Below the pieces are notes generated by a model that saw only the letters and a list, made by a program, of their open reading frames with translations, did not search any database and was not told where the DNA came from. 64,000 bases of DNA from Corynebacterium confusum (GTDB lineage: Bacteria; Actinomycetota; Actinomycetes; Mycobacteriales; Mycobacteriaceae). Location: NCBI RefSeq assembly GCF_030408715.1, contig NZ_CP047202.1:2399907-2463906 (forward strand), in the 5' to 3' direction. A program made the translations under genes and the position numbers. Of the stretch, positions 9,497 to 18,550 are shown one piece after another. Position 1 is the stretch's first letter, and each line of letters opens with the position of its first letter.

Positions 9497-10951
9497 ATGG
9501 ACGACACCGCCCCGGCCCCGCAGGCAGGCCCCGACCTCGCGACCCCCGTTAGCTATGACCGCCGGCGCTCCTGGGTGGCGCTGAGCGCGGAGCCGATGGC
9601 GCGGGGCATCGTCGACTTCCTGGGCGGTCCGGCCGGGCGCTTTGCCCGCCCGCGCCCGCACTGGATGACCCCGACACGCGCCGTCATCGCGGTCGCGTGG
9701 GTCTTCCTCACCCTCGGGTTTCTGGCCAAGGCCAACTGCGCGGGCGGCGTCCGGGACGAGCACGGTGCGGTGCAGCTCAACTGGTCCGGCAACCGGCACT
9801 ACACCTCCGCCTGCTACAACGACATCGTGCCGCTCTTCGCCGGGCGCGGCCTCGACCAGGGCGGTTTCCCTTACGCCTTCTCCTGGGTTGAGGACGGCGT
9901 TAACCGCTACATGGAATACCCGGTGCTGGCTGGACTCTTTCAAGGCGCAATCGCGGCCGTGGCGCGCGCGACCCACCCGCTGGTGGTCTGGGCGGGCATC
10001 CCGGCCGCCGGCTGGTATTTCGCGCTGACCGCCCTCACCATGTCCATCCTCTGGGTCGCGGCCATCACGCTCGTGATGCGGCTGGTGGGCAACCGCTTCT
10101 GGGACACGCTGCTCATCGCAGCCAGCCCGCTGGTTATCGTCCACGCCTTCACGAACTGGGACATCCCCTCCATCTTCTGCATGGTCACCGCCGTTTTCGC
10201 CTTCCAGCGCTCCCGGCCGGGCTGGGCTGGGTTCTGGATCGGCATAGGCACCGCGGTCAAGCTCTGGCCGCTCTACATCCTGGGCGCCTACCTGGTGCTG
10301 GCCATCCGCACGAAGTCGTGGCGCCCGTTCAGCCTGATGCTGGGGACTGCGGCCGTGACCTGGCTGGCGGTCAACCTGCCGGTGGCGCTAGCCTACCCGG
10401 CGGCGTGGGGCGAATTCTTCCGGCTCAACTCGGAGCGGTCCTGGGAGTGGACCACCGTCTACGCGCTGCTGGCCCGCAACACCGCGTTCAACCTCTCCCC
10501 CGGCGTGCTCAATGTAATCTCCTTCGGGCTCTTCGCCGCCCTCTGCCTGTCCATCCTGGTCGTGGGCCTGAAGGCTTCCCACACCCCGCGGGTGGCCGAG
10601 CTCATCTTCCTCATCGTGGCCGCGTTCTTGTTGGTCAACAAGGTGTGGTCGCCGCAGTACTCGCTGTGGCTACTCATCCCGGCGGTGCTGGCCGTGCCGC
10701 GCTGGCGGCTGGTTACCGCGTGGGCCTGGGCCGAGTTCGCCGTCTGGCCTCTTCTGATGTGGCACATGCTGGGCGCCGAGAACGGCGGCATCCCCCACGA
10801 GCTGCTGGACGCCGCCATCCTGGCGCGCGACGGCCTCATCATGGCCATGGTCGTGCTGGTGCTGCGGCAGATGCGCGGCAGCGCCGACGATGCCGTCCGC
10901 CGCAGCCACCCCGACCGTCCGTATTCCGATCCCCTGCAACCGGTGCACTAA
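9497..10951 (+). CDS. GT87 (DUF2029) membrane glycosyltransferase
   Basis: A 484-residue polytopic protein with about ten to twelve hydrophobic segments, corresponding by position to Rv0051 next to ponA1. Family GT-C enzymes use polyprenyl-phosphate sugars on the outer face of the membrane to build arabinan and mannan chains. Consistent residues are an acidic pair in the first periplasmic loop (YNDIVPLF near residue 108) and FTNWDIPS near residue 218, then WPLYILGAYL and NKVWSPQYSLWLLIP, a typical DUF2029 signature. ATG at 9497 with GGAGGAGTAC upstream. Its sugar specificity is unknown. The next ORF begins 2 bp after its stop. Confidence 0.85.
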   Translation: MDDTAPAPQAGPDLATPVSYDRRRSWVALSAEPMARGIVDFLGGPAGRFARPRPHWMTPTRAVIAVAWVFLTLGFLAKANCAGGVRDEHGAVQLNWSGNRHYTSACYNDIVPLFAGRGLDQGGFPYAFSWVEDGVNRYMEYPVLAGLFQGAIAAVARATHPLVVWAGIPAAGWYFALTALTMSILWVAAITLVMRLVGNRFWDTLLIAASPLVIVHAFTNWDIPSIFCMVTAVFAFQRSRPGWAGFWIGIGTAVKLWPLYILGAYLVLAIRTKSWRPFSLMLGTAAVTWLAVNLPVALAYPAAWGEFFRLNSERSWEWTTVYALLARNTAFNLSPGVLNVISFGLFAALCLSILVVGLKASHTPRVAELIFLIVAAFLLVNKVWSPQYSLWLLIPAVLAVPRWRLVTAWAWAEFAVWPLLMWHMLGAENGGIPHELLDAAILARDGLIMAMVVLVLRQMRGSADDAVRRSHPDRPYSDPLQPVH

Positions 10952-10953
10952 TC

Positions 10954-11142
10954 ATGCTTATCACCATTATTGGCATTATCTCTATCGTCATTGGCTTCGC
11001 CAGTGTTGGCACGGCCTACTACCTCTACCAGCAGAAGGGCCAGCGCACCGCGCCCATCGTCCTGGGCCTATTGGCGCTGGTTTTCCTCACGCTCGTGCCC
11101 GCCGGCAGCGCGGTGTTTTTCGCCGCTACCCAGGGCGGCTAG
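10954..11142 (+). CDS. Small 62-residue membrane protein
   Basis: Two hydrophobic helices (about 2-24 and 35-56) joined by a short basic loop QQKGQRT. The ATG at 10954 lies 2 bp after the TAA of the GT87 gene, so translation is probably coupled. I do not recognise a named family. It could be an accessory subunit of the neighbouring cell-wall machinery, but only the position supports that. Confidence 0.7.
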   Translation: MLITIIGIISIVIGFASVGTAYYLYQQKGQRTAPIVLGLLALVFLTLVPAGSAVFFAATQGG

Positions 11143-11180
11143 ATTTCAGTTTTGGGCCCCGAATGCGGTACTGTGGTGGG

Positions 11181-11230
11181 GTTGCTTGACGCAACGTACC
11201 CTCCTGCCACATCCGCAAAGGTGATGTGGC
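11181..11230 (+). promoter_or_regulatory. Structured leader upstream of rpsF
   Basis: The rpsF leader has two perfect hairpins: GTTGC/GCAAC at 11181-11185 and 11191-11195, and GCCACATC/GATGTGGC at 11206-11213 and 11223-11230. The second is followed by CCG. rpsF operons in many bacteria carry an S6:S18-binding leader RNA with a conserved CCG, and this may be the equivalent. The assignment is tentative. Confidence 0.4.
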
Positions 11231-11269
11231 CGAAAACCATTTACTAGACCATAGGAGGTGATGAGGTCC

Positions 11270-11560
11270 GTGCGTCACTACGAAGTAATGATCATTCTGG
11301 ATCCTAGCCAGGATGAGCGCACCGTAACCCCGTCCCTAGACAAGTTCCTCGACTCCGTCCGCAAGGACGGCGGCAAGGTTGAAAACGTCGATGTCTGGAC
11401 CAAGCGTCGCTTGGCCTACCCCATCAACAAGAAGGAAGAGGGCATCTACGCCGTCGTCAACCTAGAGTGCGAGTCCCACTCGGTACTCGAGCTCGATCGC
11501 CGTTTGAACCTGAACGACGCCATTCTGCGTACCAAGGTTCTGCGCACAGACGCTAAATAG
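11270..11560 (+). CDS. rpsF: 30S ribosomal protein S6
   Basis: The 96-residue bS6 of the small subunit platform, which pairs with S18. The sequence begins [12 protein letters not shown] as in the family and contains [26 protein letters not shown] at 11270 is chosen because AGGAGGTGA at 11253-11261 gives 8-bp spacing; the in-frame GTG at 11258 and ATG at 11261 lie inside that ribosome-binding site. It starts the rpsF-ssb-rplI operon. rpsR, present between ssb and rplI in mycobacteria, is absent here. Confidence 0.95.
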   Translation: MRHYEVMIILDPSQDERTVTPSLDKFLDSVRKDGGKVENVDVWTKRRLAYPINKKEEGIYAVVNLECESHSVLELDRRLNLNDAILRTKVLRTDAK

Positions 11561-11613
11561 CGGATACTGGGGTTTGTAAAAACTACAGTTTCCACGAAAA
11601 GGAGTTTAAGAAC

Positions 11614-12219
11614 ATGGCACAGGGAGACACCCCAATCACCGTAGTAGGCAATATCGTCGCCGATCCGGAATTGCGTTTCACCCCGTCTGGCGCACCCGTA
11701 GCTAATTTCCGGGTGGCCTCTACCCCGCGTTACTTCAATGCGCAGCAACAGCAATGGGAAGACGGCGAAGCTATGTTCTTGACCTGCAACGCCTGGCGCA
11801 ACATGGCTGAAAACGTCGCAGAGACCCTGACCAAGGGCATGCGCGTTATTGTCAACGGCCGCCTGAAGGCCCGCAGTTTCCAGACCCGTGACGGTGACAA
11901 CCGCACCGTCTTCGAGATTGACGTTGATGAGGTTGGCCCCTCGTTGAAGTACGCCAAGGCCCAGGTTCACCGTAACCCGCGTGAGGGCGGCAGCGGCAAC
12001 TTTGGCAATAACCAGGGCGGAAGCAACTCGGGTTCCAACAACTTCGGCTCCAATCAGGGCGGAAACCAAGGCGGCTTCGGCGGCAACCAGGGCAACCAGG
12101 GCGGTTTCAGCCAGGGTGGCTTTGGCGGCAACCAGCAGTCCGCGCAGGACAACGATCCGTGGAATTCTGCACCGCAGGCCGGAGGCTTCTCCGGCGCTGA
12201 TGATGAACCCCCGTTCTAA
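11614..12219 (+). CDS. ssb: Single-stranded DNA-binding protein
   Basis: Protects single-stranded DNA at forks and recruits replication and repair proteins. The 201-residue protein has an N-terminal OB fold (about 1-115: [45 protein letters not shown]). A long Gly/Asn/Gln-rich linker follows (about 125-185) and then the conserved acidic tip DDEPPF that docks partner proteins. ATG at 11614 after AAAAGGAG. It lies 53 bp downstream of rpsF. Confidence 0.97.
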   Translation: MAQGDTPITVVGNIVADPELRFTPSGAPVANFRVASTPRYFNAQQQQWEDGEAMFLTCNAWRNMAENVAETLTKGMRVIVNGRLKARSFQTRDGDNRTVFEIDVDEVGPSLKYAKAQVHRNPREGGSGNFGNNQGGSNSGSNNFGSNQGGNQGGFGGNQGNQGGFSQGGFGGNQQSAQDNDPWNSAPQAGGFSGADDEPPF

Positions 12220-12270
12220 CTAAGTGCGCAGTAATCATCGAATAAACGACTCAATTGAAAGGCAGGGATC

Positions 12271-12723
12271 ATGAAGCTGATCCTCACCGCTGCCGTTGAG
12301 AACCTCGGCGCCCCCGGCGAAATTGTTGAGGTTAAGAACGGCTACGGACGTAACTACCTGCTGCCGCGCGGCCTGGCCATCGTTGCCACCCGCGGCGCAG
12401 AAAAGCAGATCGAGGGCATCAAGCGCGCCCAGGAAGCCCGCGCAATCCGCGACCTGGACCACGCTCGTGAGATCCGCGATCAGCTTGAACAGCTCAACGA
12501 CGTCACGGTTGAGGTTAAGACCTCCGAGAAGGGCAAGCTCTTCGGCTCCGTGAACGCTGAGGACATCGTCAACGCCGTGAAGAAGGCTGGCGGCCCGAAC
12601 CTGGACAAGCGCATCGTCAAGATGCCCAAGGGCCTGGTCAAGAAGACCGGCAACTACCAGGTCGAGCTCCAGCTGCACGCTGACGTTCTCGGCAAGGTGA
12701 ACTTCTCGGTCGTAGCTGCCTAA
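12271..12723 (+). CDS. rplI: 50S ribosomal protein L9
   Basis: The 150-residue bL9 of the large subunit stalk base. The N-terminal RNA-binding domain (1-50) shows the family motif [13 protein letters not shown], followed by the long central helix and the C-terminal domain ([18 protein letters not shown]). ATG at 12271 after AAAGGCAGGG. Last gene of the ribosomal operon; a hairpin terminator candidate begins about 50 bp after the stop. Confidence 0.97.
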   Translation: MKLILTAAVENLGAPGEIVEVKNGYGRNYLLPRGLAIVATRGAEKQIEGIKRAQEARAIRDLDHAREIRDQLEQLNDVTVEVKTSEKGKLFGSVNAEDIVNAVKKAGGPNLDKRIVKMPKGLVKKTGNYQVELQLHADVLGKVNFSVVAA

Positions 12724-12771
12724 TTAGGCGCTCGACGGTCAAACCATAGACCCAAAGACAACAGCAGCTTT

Positions 12772-12828
12772 AAGGCCTTGGGGCCGGCAATCCTATGTGA
12801 GGTGGGATTCCGCTCCCAGGGCCTTTTT
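12772..12828 (+). terminator. Probable terminator after rplI
   Basis: AAGGCCTTGGGG near 12772 can pair with CTCCCAGGGCCTT near 12813-12825, and the right arm ends in a TTTTT run at 12823-12828. The loop is long, so the structure is plausible rather than strong. It sits just where the rpsF-ssb-rplI operon should end. Confidence 0.5.
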
Positions 12829-12926
12829 GCATGCCCACTCTCAGAACATCTTCCCCTTCTCCCCCCGTTTTCCCCACCCCGCCGGCAACCGCGACTCCCG
12901 CAATCACGAGCCGAACTGTGAATGAC

Positions 12927-13212
12927 TGTGGATAAACCTCCCCTTCCTGTGGATAACTTCCGCCGGGCGCGGACTGTTACAAAAAATATACAGCGCGAAT
13001 GTGACTCCCCGTCGCCGCAGGTAGGAAAGTTATTCACGGTTTTCCTTAAAGAATTCACACCTTTGAAAGACCCGTGACCTGTGCTTATTAAAACCGCAGT
13101 TCAGAAAATCGGGAAGTTATCCACAGCGCTCGGTGGATACTTCGACGGCGAAAGTAGAGGTGAGAAGGAATTCTACAGATAACTGTGGATAACTCCCCCA
13201 GCCTTATCCACC
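12927..13212. other. Cluster of DnaA boxes in a gene-free region
   Basis: Four perfect DnaA 9-mers (TTATCCACA or its complement TGTGGATAA) lie at 12927-12935 (-), 12948-12956 (-), 13117-13125 (+) and 13184-13192 (-). One-mismatch sites are TTATTCACG at 13030-13038 (+) and TTATCCACC at 13204-13212 (+). Between them are stretches clearly richer in A/T than the surrounding genes, such as TTACAAAAAATATA near 12976. A TACCCCC/GGGGGTA inverted repeat at 13228-13255 closes the region. No credible gene lies between 12724 and 13364. dnaA and dnaN are absent from the window, so this is more likely an off-origin DnaA-binding locus (titration or timing) than oriC. Confidence 0.75.
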
Positions 13213-13364
13213 AGGGGCGACGATTTGTACCCCCGAGGACCACGCCGTGGGGGTAGATCCGGGCACCACTGGCCCGCCGGATGCTTCCCCGTCCCCACCC
13301 GCGGGGCGCTAAATTAAGAAAGTCTCACCGCGGGGAGCGCGGGTACGCGATGGCTGGGTCGGTG

Positions 13365-14303
13365 CTAGTTGTCCGCGTTCTCCGCGGCGCGAGCGGCGGC
13401 AGCCGCGCAGTCGGGCCGGCCGCAGTGCTGGGTCTCGGTGTGCTGGGCGCAGTGATCGCAGATGAGGACCTGGCGCCGGCAGGTGTCCTCGTTGATGCAG
13501 TTGTGGAAGGTGTTCGTTCCGGCCCCGCAGTGCACGCAGTGGCCCAGCTGGATAAAGCCGGGATCCTCGGTGCCGATGCCGAATTCGTGGTGCATGCGCT
13601 TGTCGAAGACGTACATCGATCCTTCCCACAGGCCGTCGTTGCCGTATTTCTCCCCGTAGCGCACGATCCCGCCATCGATTTGGTAGACCTCGTTGAAACC
13701 GCGGTTTTTCATCAGGGCGGAGAGGACCTCGCAGCGAATGCCGCCGGTGCAATAGGACACGACGGGCCGGTCCTTCATCCAGTCGTATTTGCCGGACTCG
13801 AGCTCCTTGATGAAGTCGTGCGTGGTGTTCACGTCCGGCACCACCGCGCCCTTGAACTTACCGATCTCGGCTTCCATAGCGTTACGGCCGTCGAAAAAGA
13901 CGACGTCGTCGCCCCGCTCGGCGACCAGCTCGTTGACCTGTTCCGGGCGCAGGTGGACCCCGCCGCCCACGACGCCGTCCTCGTCGACCTGCAGTTCCTC
14001 CGGCGCGCCGAAGGCCACGATCTCGTCTCGCACCTTCACCGACAGCCGCGGGAAGTCGTCTGCGGAGCCCTCCGACCACTTGAAGGCCATCTTTTGGAAG
14101 CCGGGGTAGTCGCGGGTCTTGCGCACGTAGCGCTTGCAGGCGTTCATGTCCCCGCCCACAGTGCCGTTGATCCCGTGCTCGGAGACCAGGATGCGGCCTT
14201 TAAGCCCCAGGGATTCGCACAAATCCCGCTGCCACAGCATGATGGCCTGCGGGTCCTTGAGCGGGGTAAAGCAGTAGTAAAGGAGAATTTTGCCGATGCT
14301 CAC
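13365..14303 (-). CDS. trhO: tRNA uridine(34) hydroxylase, rhodanese family (TrhO/YceA)
   Basis: Oxygen-dependent hydroxylation of the wobble uridine of certain tRNAs, the first step to (c)mo5U; formerly called UPF0176. The roughly 312-residue protein has an N-terminal acylphosphatase-like domain ([27 protein letters not shown]) and a rhodanese domain with active-site loop [11 protein letters not shown] cysteine-rich C-terminal tail ([26 protein letters not shown]) probably binds metal. GTG at 14303 is chosen by homology ([10 protein letters not shown] at the usual N-terminus). A longer form from TTG at 14333 is also open, so the start is uncertain by ten codons. Confidence 0.88.
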   Translation of the reverse strand: MSIGKILLYYCFTPLKDPQAIMLWQRDLCESLGLKGRILVSEHGINGTVGGDMNACKRYVRKTRDYPGFQKMAFKWSEGSADDFPRLSVKVRDEIVAFGAPEELQVDEDGVVGGGVHLRPEQVNELVAERGDDVVFFDGRNAMEAEIGKFKGAVVPDVNTTHDFIKELESGKYDWMKDRPVVSYCTGGIRCEVLSALMKNRGFNEVYQIDGGIVRYGEKYGNDGLWEGSMYVFDKRMHHEFGIGTEDPGFIQLGHCVHCGAGTNTFHNCINEDTCRRQVLICDHCAQHTETQHCGRPDCAAAAARAAENADN

Positions 14304-14356
14304 GCCTTTGAATTTTAGGCGGGGCACCGGCAAAATCCGAATTGTTGACCTGCAGC

Positions 14357-15853
14357 TTAGCGCTTGTGGTACAGGCCCTTCTTACGGGCGAAAACCGGGT
14401 CCGAGGTCACCAGGACGCCCAGGTTGCGGAAGATACCTTCGTCAACCGAGCCCAGGATGGTGGTGGTGTGGACGTCGCAACCGGTCAGCTCCTTGATGTG
14501 CTCGAGGGCGCGGCGGGCGTTCTCGTCCTTCGCCGCGGACGTGGACAGGGCGATGAGCACCTCGTCGGTGTGCAGGCGCGGGTTGCGGGAGCCCAGGTGC
14601 TTGGTCTTGAGCGTCTGAATCGGCTCGATGGCCTCCGGGGACAGCAGGTGGATCTCGTCGTCGATGCCGGCTAGGTGCTTGAGCGCGTTGAGCAGCATCG
14701 CCGCCGAGCAGCCCAGTAGCCCGGAGGTGCGGCCGGTGATGATGGTGCCGTCGGCCAGCTCCAGCGCGGAGGCCGGGTCGCCGGTCTCCTGGGCGCGCCG
14801 GCGCGCCGGCTCGACTACCGGGCGGTCCTCGACGCGGATGCCGGCCTTGGCCATGATGACCGCGGCGCGGTCGGACTGGATGGAATCCAGGCCCTCGCGA
14901 GCTTCTTCGACCAGGGCCTTGAAGTAGCGGCGGATGATCTCCTGCTGGGAGGCGGCGCAGCAGACGGCGTCGTCAGTAATGCACAGGCCGGCCATGTTGA
15001 CGCCCATATCCGTGGGGGACTGGTAGGGGGTCTGACCCGTCAGGCGCTCCAGCAGCGACTTGAGCAGCGGGAAGGCCTCCACGTCGCGGTTGTAATTCAC
15101 CGTGGATTCCCCGTAGGCCGACAGGTGGAAGTGATCGATAATATTCGAGTCGTTCAGGTCCACGGTCGCGGCCTCGTAGGCTAGGTTGACCGGGTGCTCG
15201 AGCGGCAGGTTCCAGATGGGGAAGGTCTCGAACTTGGCGTAGCCGGCCTGCACGCCGCGCTGGTGCTCATGGTAAATCTGGCTCAACGCGGTGGCCAGCT
15301 TGCCGGAGCCCGGCCCCGGCGCAGTGACCACCACGAGGTCCCGGGTGGTCTCGGCGAATTCGTTGCGCCCCAGCCCCTCCTCGGAGACGATCAGGTCCGT
15401 GTCGGTCGGGTAACCGGGAATGATGTGGTGCCGAGCGACCTTAAGCCCCAAGCGCTCCAGCTTGTCGATGAAGGCTTCGGCCGGGCCGTTACCGTCCTCC
15501 AGCTGGGTCATCACCACGTTGTTTACCAAGAAACCGCGCTCGCGGAAGACGTCGACCAGGCGCAGCAGGTCGTCTTCGTAGAGGATGCCCAGGTCCGCAC
15601 GCACCTTCTGGCGGGCGATATCCTTGGCGTTAATGCAGATGAGGATTTCCACCTCATCCCGGATGTGCTCCAGCATGGCAATCTTGTTGTCCGGGGTGAA
15701 CCCGGGCAGCACGCGGGAGGCGTGCATATCGTCAAAAAGCTTGCCGCCCATCTCGAGGTAAAGCTTTCCCCCGATGTCACGCCGCCGGGCACTGATGTGT
15801 TCGGACTGGAGTTGGATGTATTTTTCGCGGTCGAGTCCAAGTGCGTGCGTCAT
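14357..15853 (-). CDS. DUF1846 family protein
   Basis: A 498-residue cytoplasmic protein matching the DUF1846 family, known from structures but without a settled function. Recognisable stretches are [20 protein letters not shown] near the N-terminus, [20 protein letters not shown] (a nucleotide-binding-like loop) near residue 180, and [23 protein letters not shown] at 15853 is chosen because AAGAAGGG precedes it by about 6 bp; an upstream in-frame start at 15880 would add nine residues. It stands alone between trhO and nei1. Confidence 0.85.
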   Translation of the reverse strand: MTHALGLDREKYIQLQSEHISARRRDIGGKLYLEMGGKLFDDMHASRVLPGFTPDNKIAMLEHIRDEVEILICINAKDIARQKVRADLGILYEDDLLRLVDVFRERGFLVNNVVMTQLEDGNGPAEAFIDKLERLGLKVARHHIIPGYPTDTDLIVSEEGLGRNEFAETTRDLVVVTAPGPGSGKLATALSQIYHEHQRGVQAGYAKFETFPIWNLPLEHPVNLAYEAATVDLNDSNIIDHFHLSAYGESTVNYNRDVEAFPLLKSLLERLTGQTPYQSPTDMGVNMAGLCITDDAVCCAASQQEIIRRYFKALVEEAREGLDSIQSDRAAVIMAKAGIRVEDRPVVEPARRRAQETGDPASALELADGTIITGRTSGLLGCSAAMLLNALKHLAGIDDEIHLLSPEAIEPIQTLKTKHLGSRNPRLHTDEVLIALSTSAAKDENARRALEHIKELTGCDVHTTTILGSVDEGIFRNLGVLVTSDPVFARKKGLYHKR

Positions 15854-16050
15854 AAATGGCCCTTCTTGCTCCATCAGCATGGGCGGCGTTACTGCCGTCT
15901 TATCGATTTATGTACGCCGCTACAGTCTACGCAACCCCGACCTAAAAGTCATAGAAATCCTAGTCAGCCTATAACGAGTCCCGAAAAATTTGTCATCTGC
16001 TTTGCGCTGGGAGGGAGATTCTTTACGATGGGGGAGACCCGGATATATCA

Positions 16051-16097
16051 AACGGCGCCGCCAGCCACGGAAAGGAATATGGGTAAGCGGCGCCGTT
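16051..16097. repeat. 11-bp inverted repeat in the nei1 upstream region
   Basis: AACGGCGCCGC at 16051-16061 and its exact complement GCGGCGCCGTT at 16087-16097 flank a 25-bp spacer. The spacer contains an AAAGGA-ATG pair (ATG at 16080) opening a basic frame that runs in phase into nei1. The remaining bases between 15854 and 16243 hold the DUF1846 and nei1 upstream regions and no other gene. The structure could mask a ribosome-binding site or be an operator. Confidence 0.5.
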
Positions 16098-16243
16098 CGC
16101 CTCTCTCCAAGAATAGCATCCGACGGTTGCCGCTCTTACCCAACAACCGTCACGCCCGTACCCGACGTCAACCCTCTCGGACGGCGTCCGTCACCAGCCG
16201 CGACCGGCGGCCGCGCGTGCCCTGCCGACTAGACTGGGAAACT

Positions 16244-17056
16244 ATGCCCGAAGGTCACGTCATCCACCGTCTAGCCAACCGCCTCAACCGGGATTTCCGG
16301 CACCGCACGCTGCAGGTCACCAGCCCCCAGGGCCGCTTCGCCGCCGAGGCCGCGCAGCTGGAAGGGCGCGAAATCGACCAGGCCGAGACCTTCGGCAAGC
16401 ACCTCTTCGTGCACTTCGACGCGCCGCAGCCGGAGCACATCGTCTACATCCACCTGGGCCTTATCGGCTCCCTGCGCTTCGAGCCGACAGAAGACGTCTG
16501 GGGCCAGATCCGGCTGCGGATCGCCACCGACGAGCTGGCGGCCAATCTGCGCGGCCCGCAGTTCTGCCGGCTTATCACCGAGGAGGACTACGCCGCCCGC
16601 CTGACCAAGGTGGGGGAGGACCCGCTGCGGGCGGACGCGAATCCCGAGGCCGTCTGGGAGAAGGTGCACCGCTCCCGACGCAGCATTGCCTCGCTGCTGA
16701 TGGATCAGCACCTGTTCGCCGGGGTGGGCAATATCTACCGCGCAGAGGCCCTTTTCCGGCAGGGCATTAGCCCTTTCCTTCCCGGCCAGGAGCTAGACCG
16801 TGCGGCTTTCGATGCCCTCTGGGCGGATCTGGTCTTCCTCATGCAGGTAGGCGTGGAGCGCGGCCGGATCGACACCGTCCGCGACGAGCACACCCCGGAG
16901 GCGATGGGACGCGATCCGCGCCAGGACGATCACGGGGGAGAGGTCTATGTCTACCGCCGGGCCGGCCTGGGCTGCTACGTGTGCGGCACCCCGATTGCCG
17001 AGCGCGCGCTGGAATCCCGCAATCTTTTCTGGTGCCCGAGCTGCCAGCCAGCCTAG
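16244..17056 (+). CDS. nei: Fpg/Nei family DNA glycosylase (Nei1-like)
   Basis: Bifunctional glycosylase/AP lyase that removes oxidised bases. The 270-residue protein begins MPEGHVIHRLA, where Pro2 is the catalytic nucleophile and Glu3 its partner, then GRFAAEA and FGKHLFVHF. Other visible elements are the helix-two-turn-helix NIYRAEALF and a zinc finger CYVCG...CPSC at the C-terminus. It resembles the mycobacterial Nei1 (Rv2464c) subtype more than MutM. ATG at 16244 is fixed by the requirement for Pro at position 2. nnr follows after 9 bp, so the two are probably cotranscribed. Confidence 0.93.
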   Translation: MPEGHVIHRLANRLNRDFRHRTLQVTSPQGRFAAEAAQLEGREIDQAETFGKHLFVHFDAPQPEHIVYIHLGLIGSLRFEPTEDVWGQIRLRIATDELAANLRGPQFCRLITEEDYAARLTKVGEDPLRADANPEAVWEKVHRSRRSIASLLMDQHLFAGVGNIYRAEALFRQGISPFLPGQELDRAAFDALWADLVFLMQVGVERGRIDTVRDEHTPEAMGRDPRQDDHGGEVYVYRRAGLGCYVCGTPIAERALESRNLFWCPSCQPA

Positions 17057-17065
17057 GCTGGAGGC

Positions 17066-18550
17066 ATGTTAGCCACCTATAGCACTGCCGCTGTCCGCGC
17101 CGCCGAGAAGGAACTGCTCGCCGCCGAGCCCGAGCCGGACCACGTCATGCGCGCCGCCGCCCAGGCCGTCGCCCGCACCGCGGCGGCGATGTCGGCCTCC
17201 GGGCGCATCCTGGTGCTGGCCGGACCCGGGGGCAACGGCGGCGACGGCCTCTACGCCGGCGCCCTGTTAGCGCAGCTCGGCCGCTCGGTCGAGGCCCTGC
17301 TGGTCACCGGCTCCGCCCATCCGCGAGCCCTGACCGCCGCACGGGAGGCCGGCGTCACCATCGCCGACAAGGCCCCGGAAACGGGGCAGTTCGACCTGGT
17401 CATCGATGCGGTCGCCGGGCTGGGTTCGGCCCGCGGCCTGGACGCGGACGTGCACTGCCTGCTGGCCGACGCGCAGGTCCTCTCCGTCGACATGCCCACC
17501 GGGGTGGACGCCGACTCGGGAGTGGCCGCGGACACCGCGGTCTGCGCCGACGTCACCGTCACCTTCGGCGGCGGGCGGCTGGGCCAGGCCGTGGCGGCCG
17601 AGTGCGGCGAGGTCGTCGTCGGCGAAGTGCCCGGCTTCGCCGAGGCGCTCGCCCGGCACATCCCGGACGCCTATTTGGCGGCCGAACCCACCGTGGGCAG
17701 CGGCTATGTTTGGGACTCGCCATTTCTGTACCCTGCAGAAACCACCGGCCCCATCCCGGATCCCCGCCCCGGGATCCACTCCCACAAGTACAGCGGCGGG
17801 GTGACCGGCATCTGCGCCGGCAGCCAGCGCTACCCGGGCGCCGGGGTGCTCGCCGCGGCCGGCGCCCTACGCACGACACCATCCATGGTCCAGGTCCTCA
17901 ACAACCCCGGCGCCACGCAGCGCTTCCCGGAGATAGTCTCGGCCACCGGTACCGACGCCCGCGTCGATAGCTGGGTGGTCGGCCCCGGTAGGGCAGAGGC
18001 GGCCGCAAAGGAGCTGGAGGCGGTGCTGCAGCGCCCCGAGTGCGCGGTGGTCATCGACGCCGATGGCCTGCGCCAGCTGGCCGAAAGCCCGCGCCTGCAC
18101 AGCCTGGTCCGCGCGCACCCGGCCGTCCTGCTGACCCCGCACGCCGCGGAATTCGACGCCCTCTACGTCGGCTGCGTCGGGGGCGAAAAGCCCGCCGGGC
18201 GCCTAGAGGCGCAGGACGCTCTCGCCGCGGCATTGGACTGCTGGGTGCTGCACAAGGGCCGGATCACCACCGTCGTGGGCCCGGAAAGCGCCGGCACCAC
18301 CCCGGTCGGCATCAACGCGGGCCATTCGCTGGCCGCCACGGCCGGCTCCGGCGACGTGCTCAGCGGAATACTCGGCGCGCAAGTGGCGCTGGAGGGCATG
18401 AGCATGGAAGCCATCACCCACGCGGTGACCATCCACATCCACGCCGCGGAGATCGCGGCGACGACGGAGTACGGGGTATCGGTAGCCACCGCGGGACAGA
18501 TAGCCGCCGCCATCCCCGCGGCTATCGCGCGTCTACTTGCGCGCCAGTAG
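17066..18550 (+). CDS. nnr: Bifunctional NAD(P)H-hydrate epimerase/dehydratase
   Basis: Repairs damaged NAD(P)H hydrates. The N-terminal YjeF epimerase half (about 1-210) includes AGPGGNGGDGLYAG and SVDMPTGVDADSG. The C-terminal ADP-dependent dehydratase half (about 225-490) includes HKYSGGVTGICAGS, TPHAAEFDAL and the catalytic ATAGSGDVLSGILGA. The 494-residue length is close to the usual 490-510. ATG at 17066 follows CTGGAGG. It overlaps the convergent membrane-protein gene by 18 bp at its end. Confidence 0.93.
   Translation: MLATYSTAAVRAAEKELLAAEPEPDHVMRAAAQAVARTAAAMSASGRILVLAGPGGNGGDGLYAGALLAQLGRSVEALLVTGSAHPRALTAAREAGVTIADKAPETGQFDLVIDAVAGLGSARGLDADVHCLLADAQVLSVDMPTGVDADSGVAADTAVCADVTVTFGGGRLGQAVAAECGEVVVGEVPGFAEALARHIPDAYLAAEPTVGSGYVWDSPFLYPAETTGPIPDPRPGIHSHKYSGGVTGICAGSQRYPGAGVLAAAGALRTTPSMVQVLNNPGATQRFPEIVSATGTDARVDSWVVGPGRAEAAAKELEAVLQRPECAVVIDADGLRQLAESPRLHSLVRAHPAVLLTPHAAEFDALYVGCVGGEKPAGRLEAQDALAAALDCWVLHKGRITTVVGPESAGTTPVGINAGHSLAATAGSGDVLSGILGAQVALEGMSMEAITHAVTIHIHAAEIAATTEYGVSVATAGQIAAAIPAAIARLLARQ

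Noticed and set aside
15194..16243. Long N-terminal extension of nei1
   Set aside because: The open frame runs antisense through the DUF1846 gene; Fpg/Nei enzymes need Pro2 at the N-terminus, which fixes the start at 16244.
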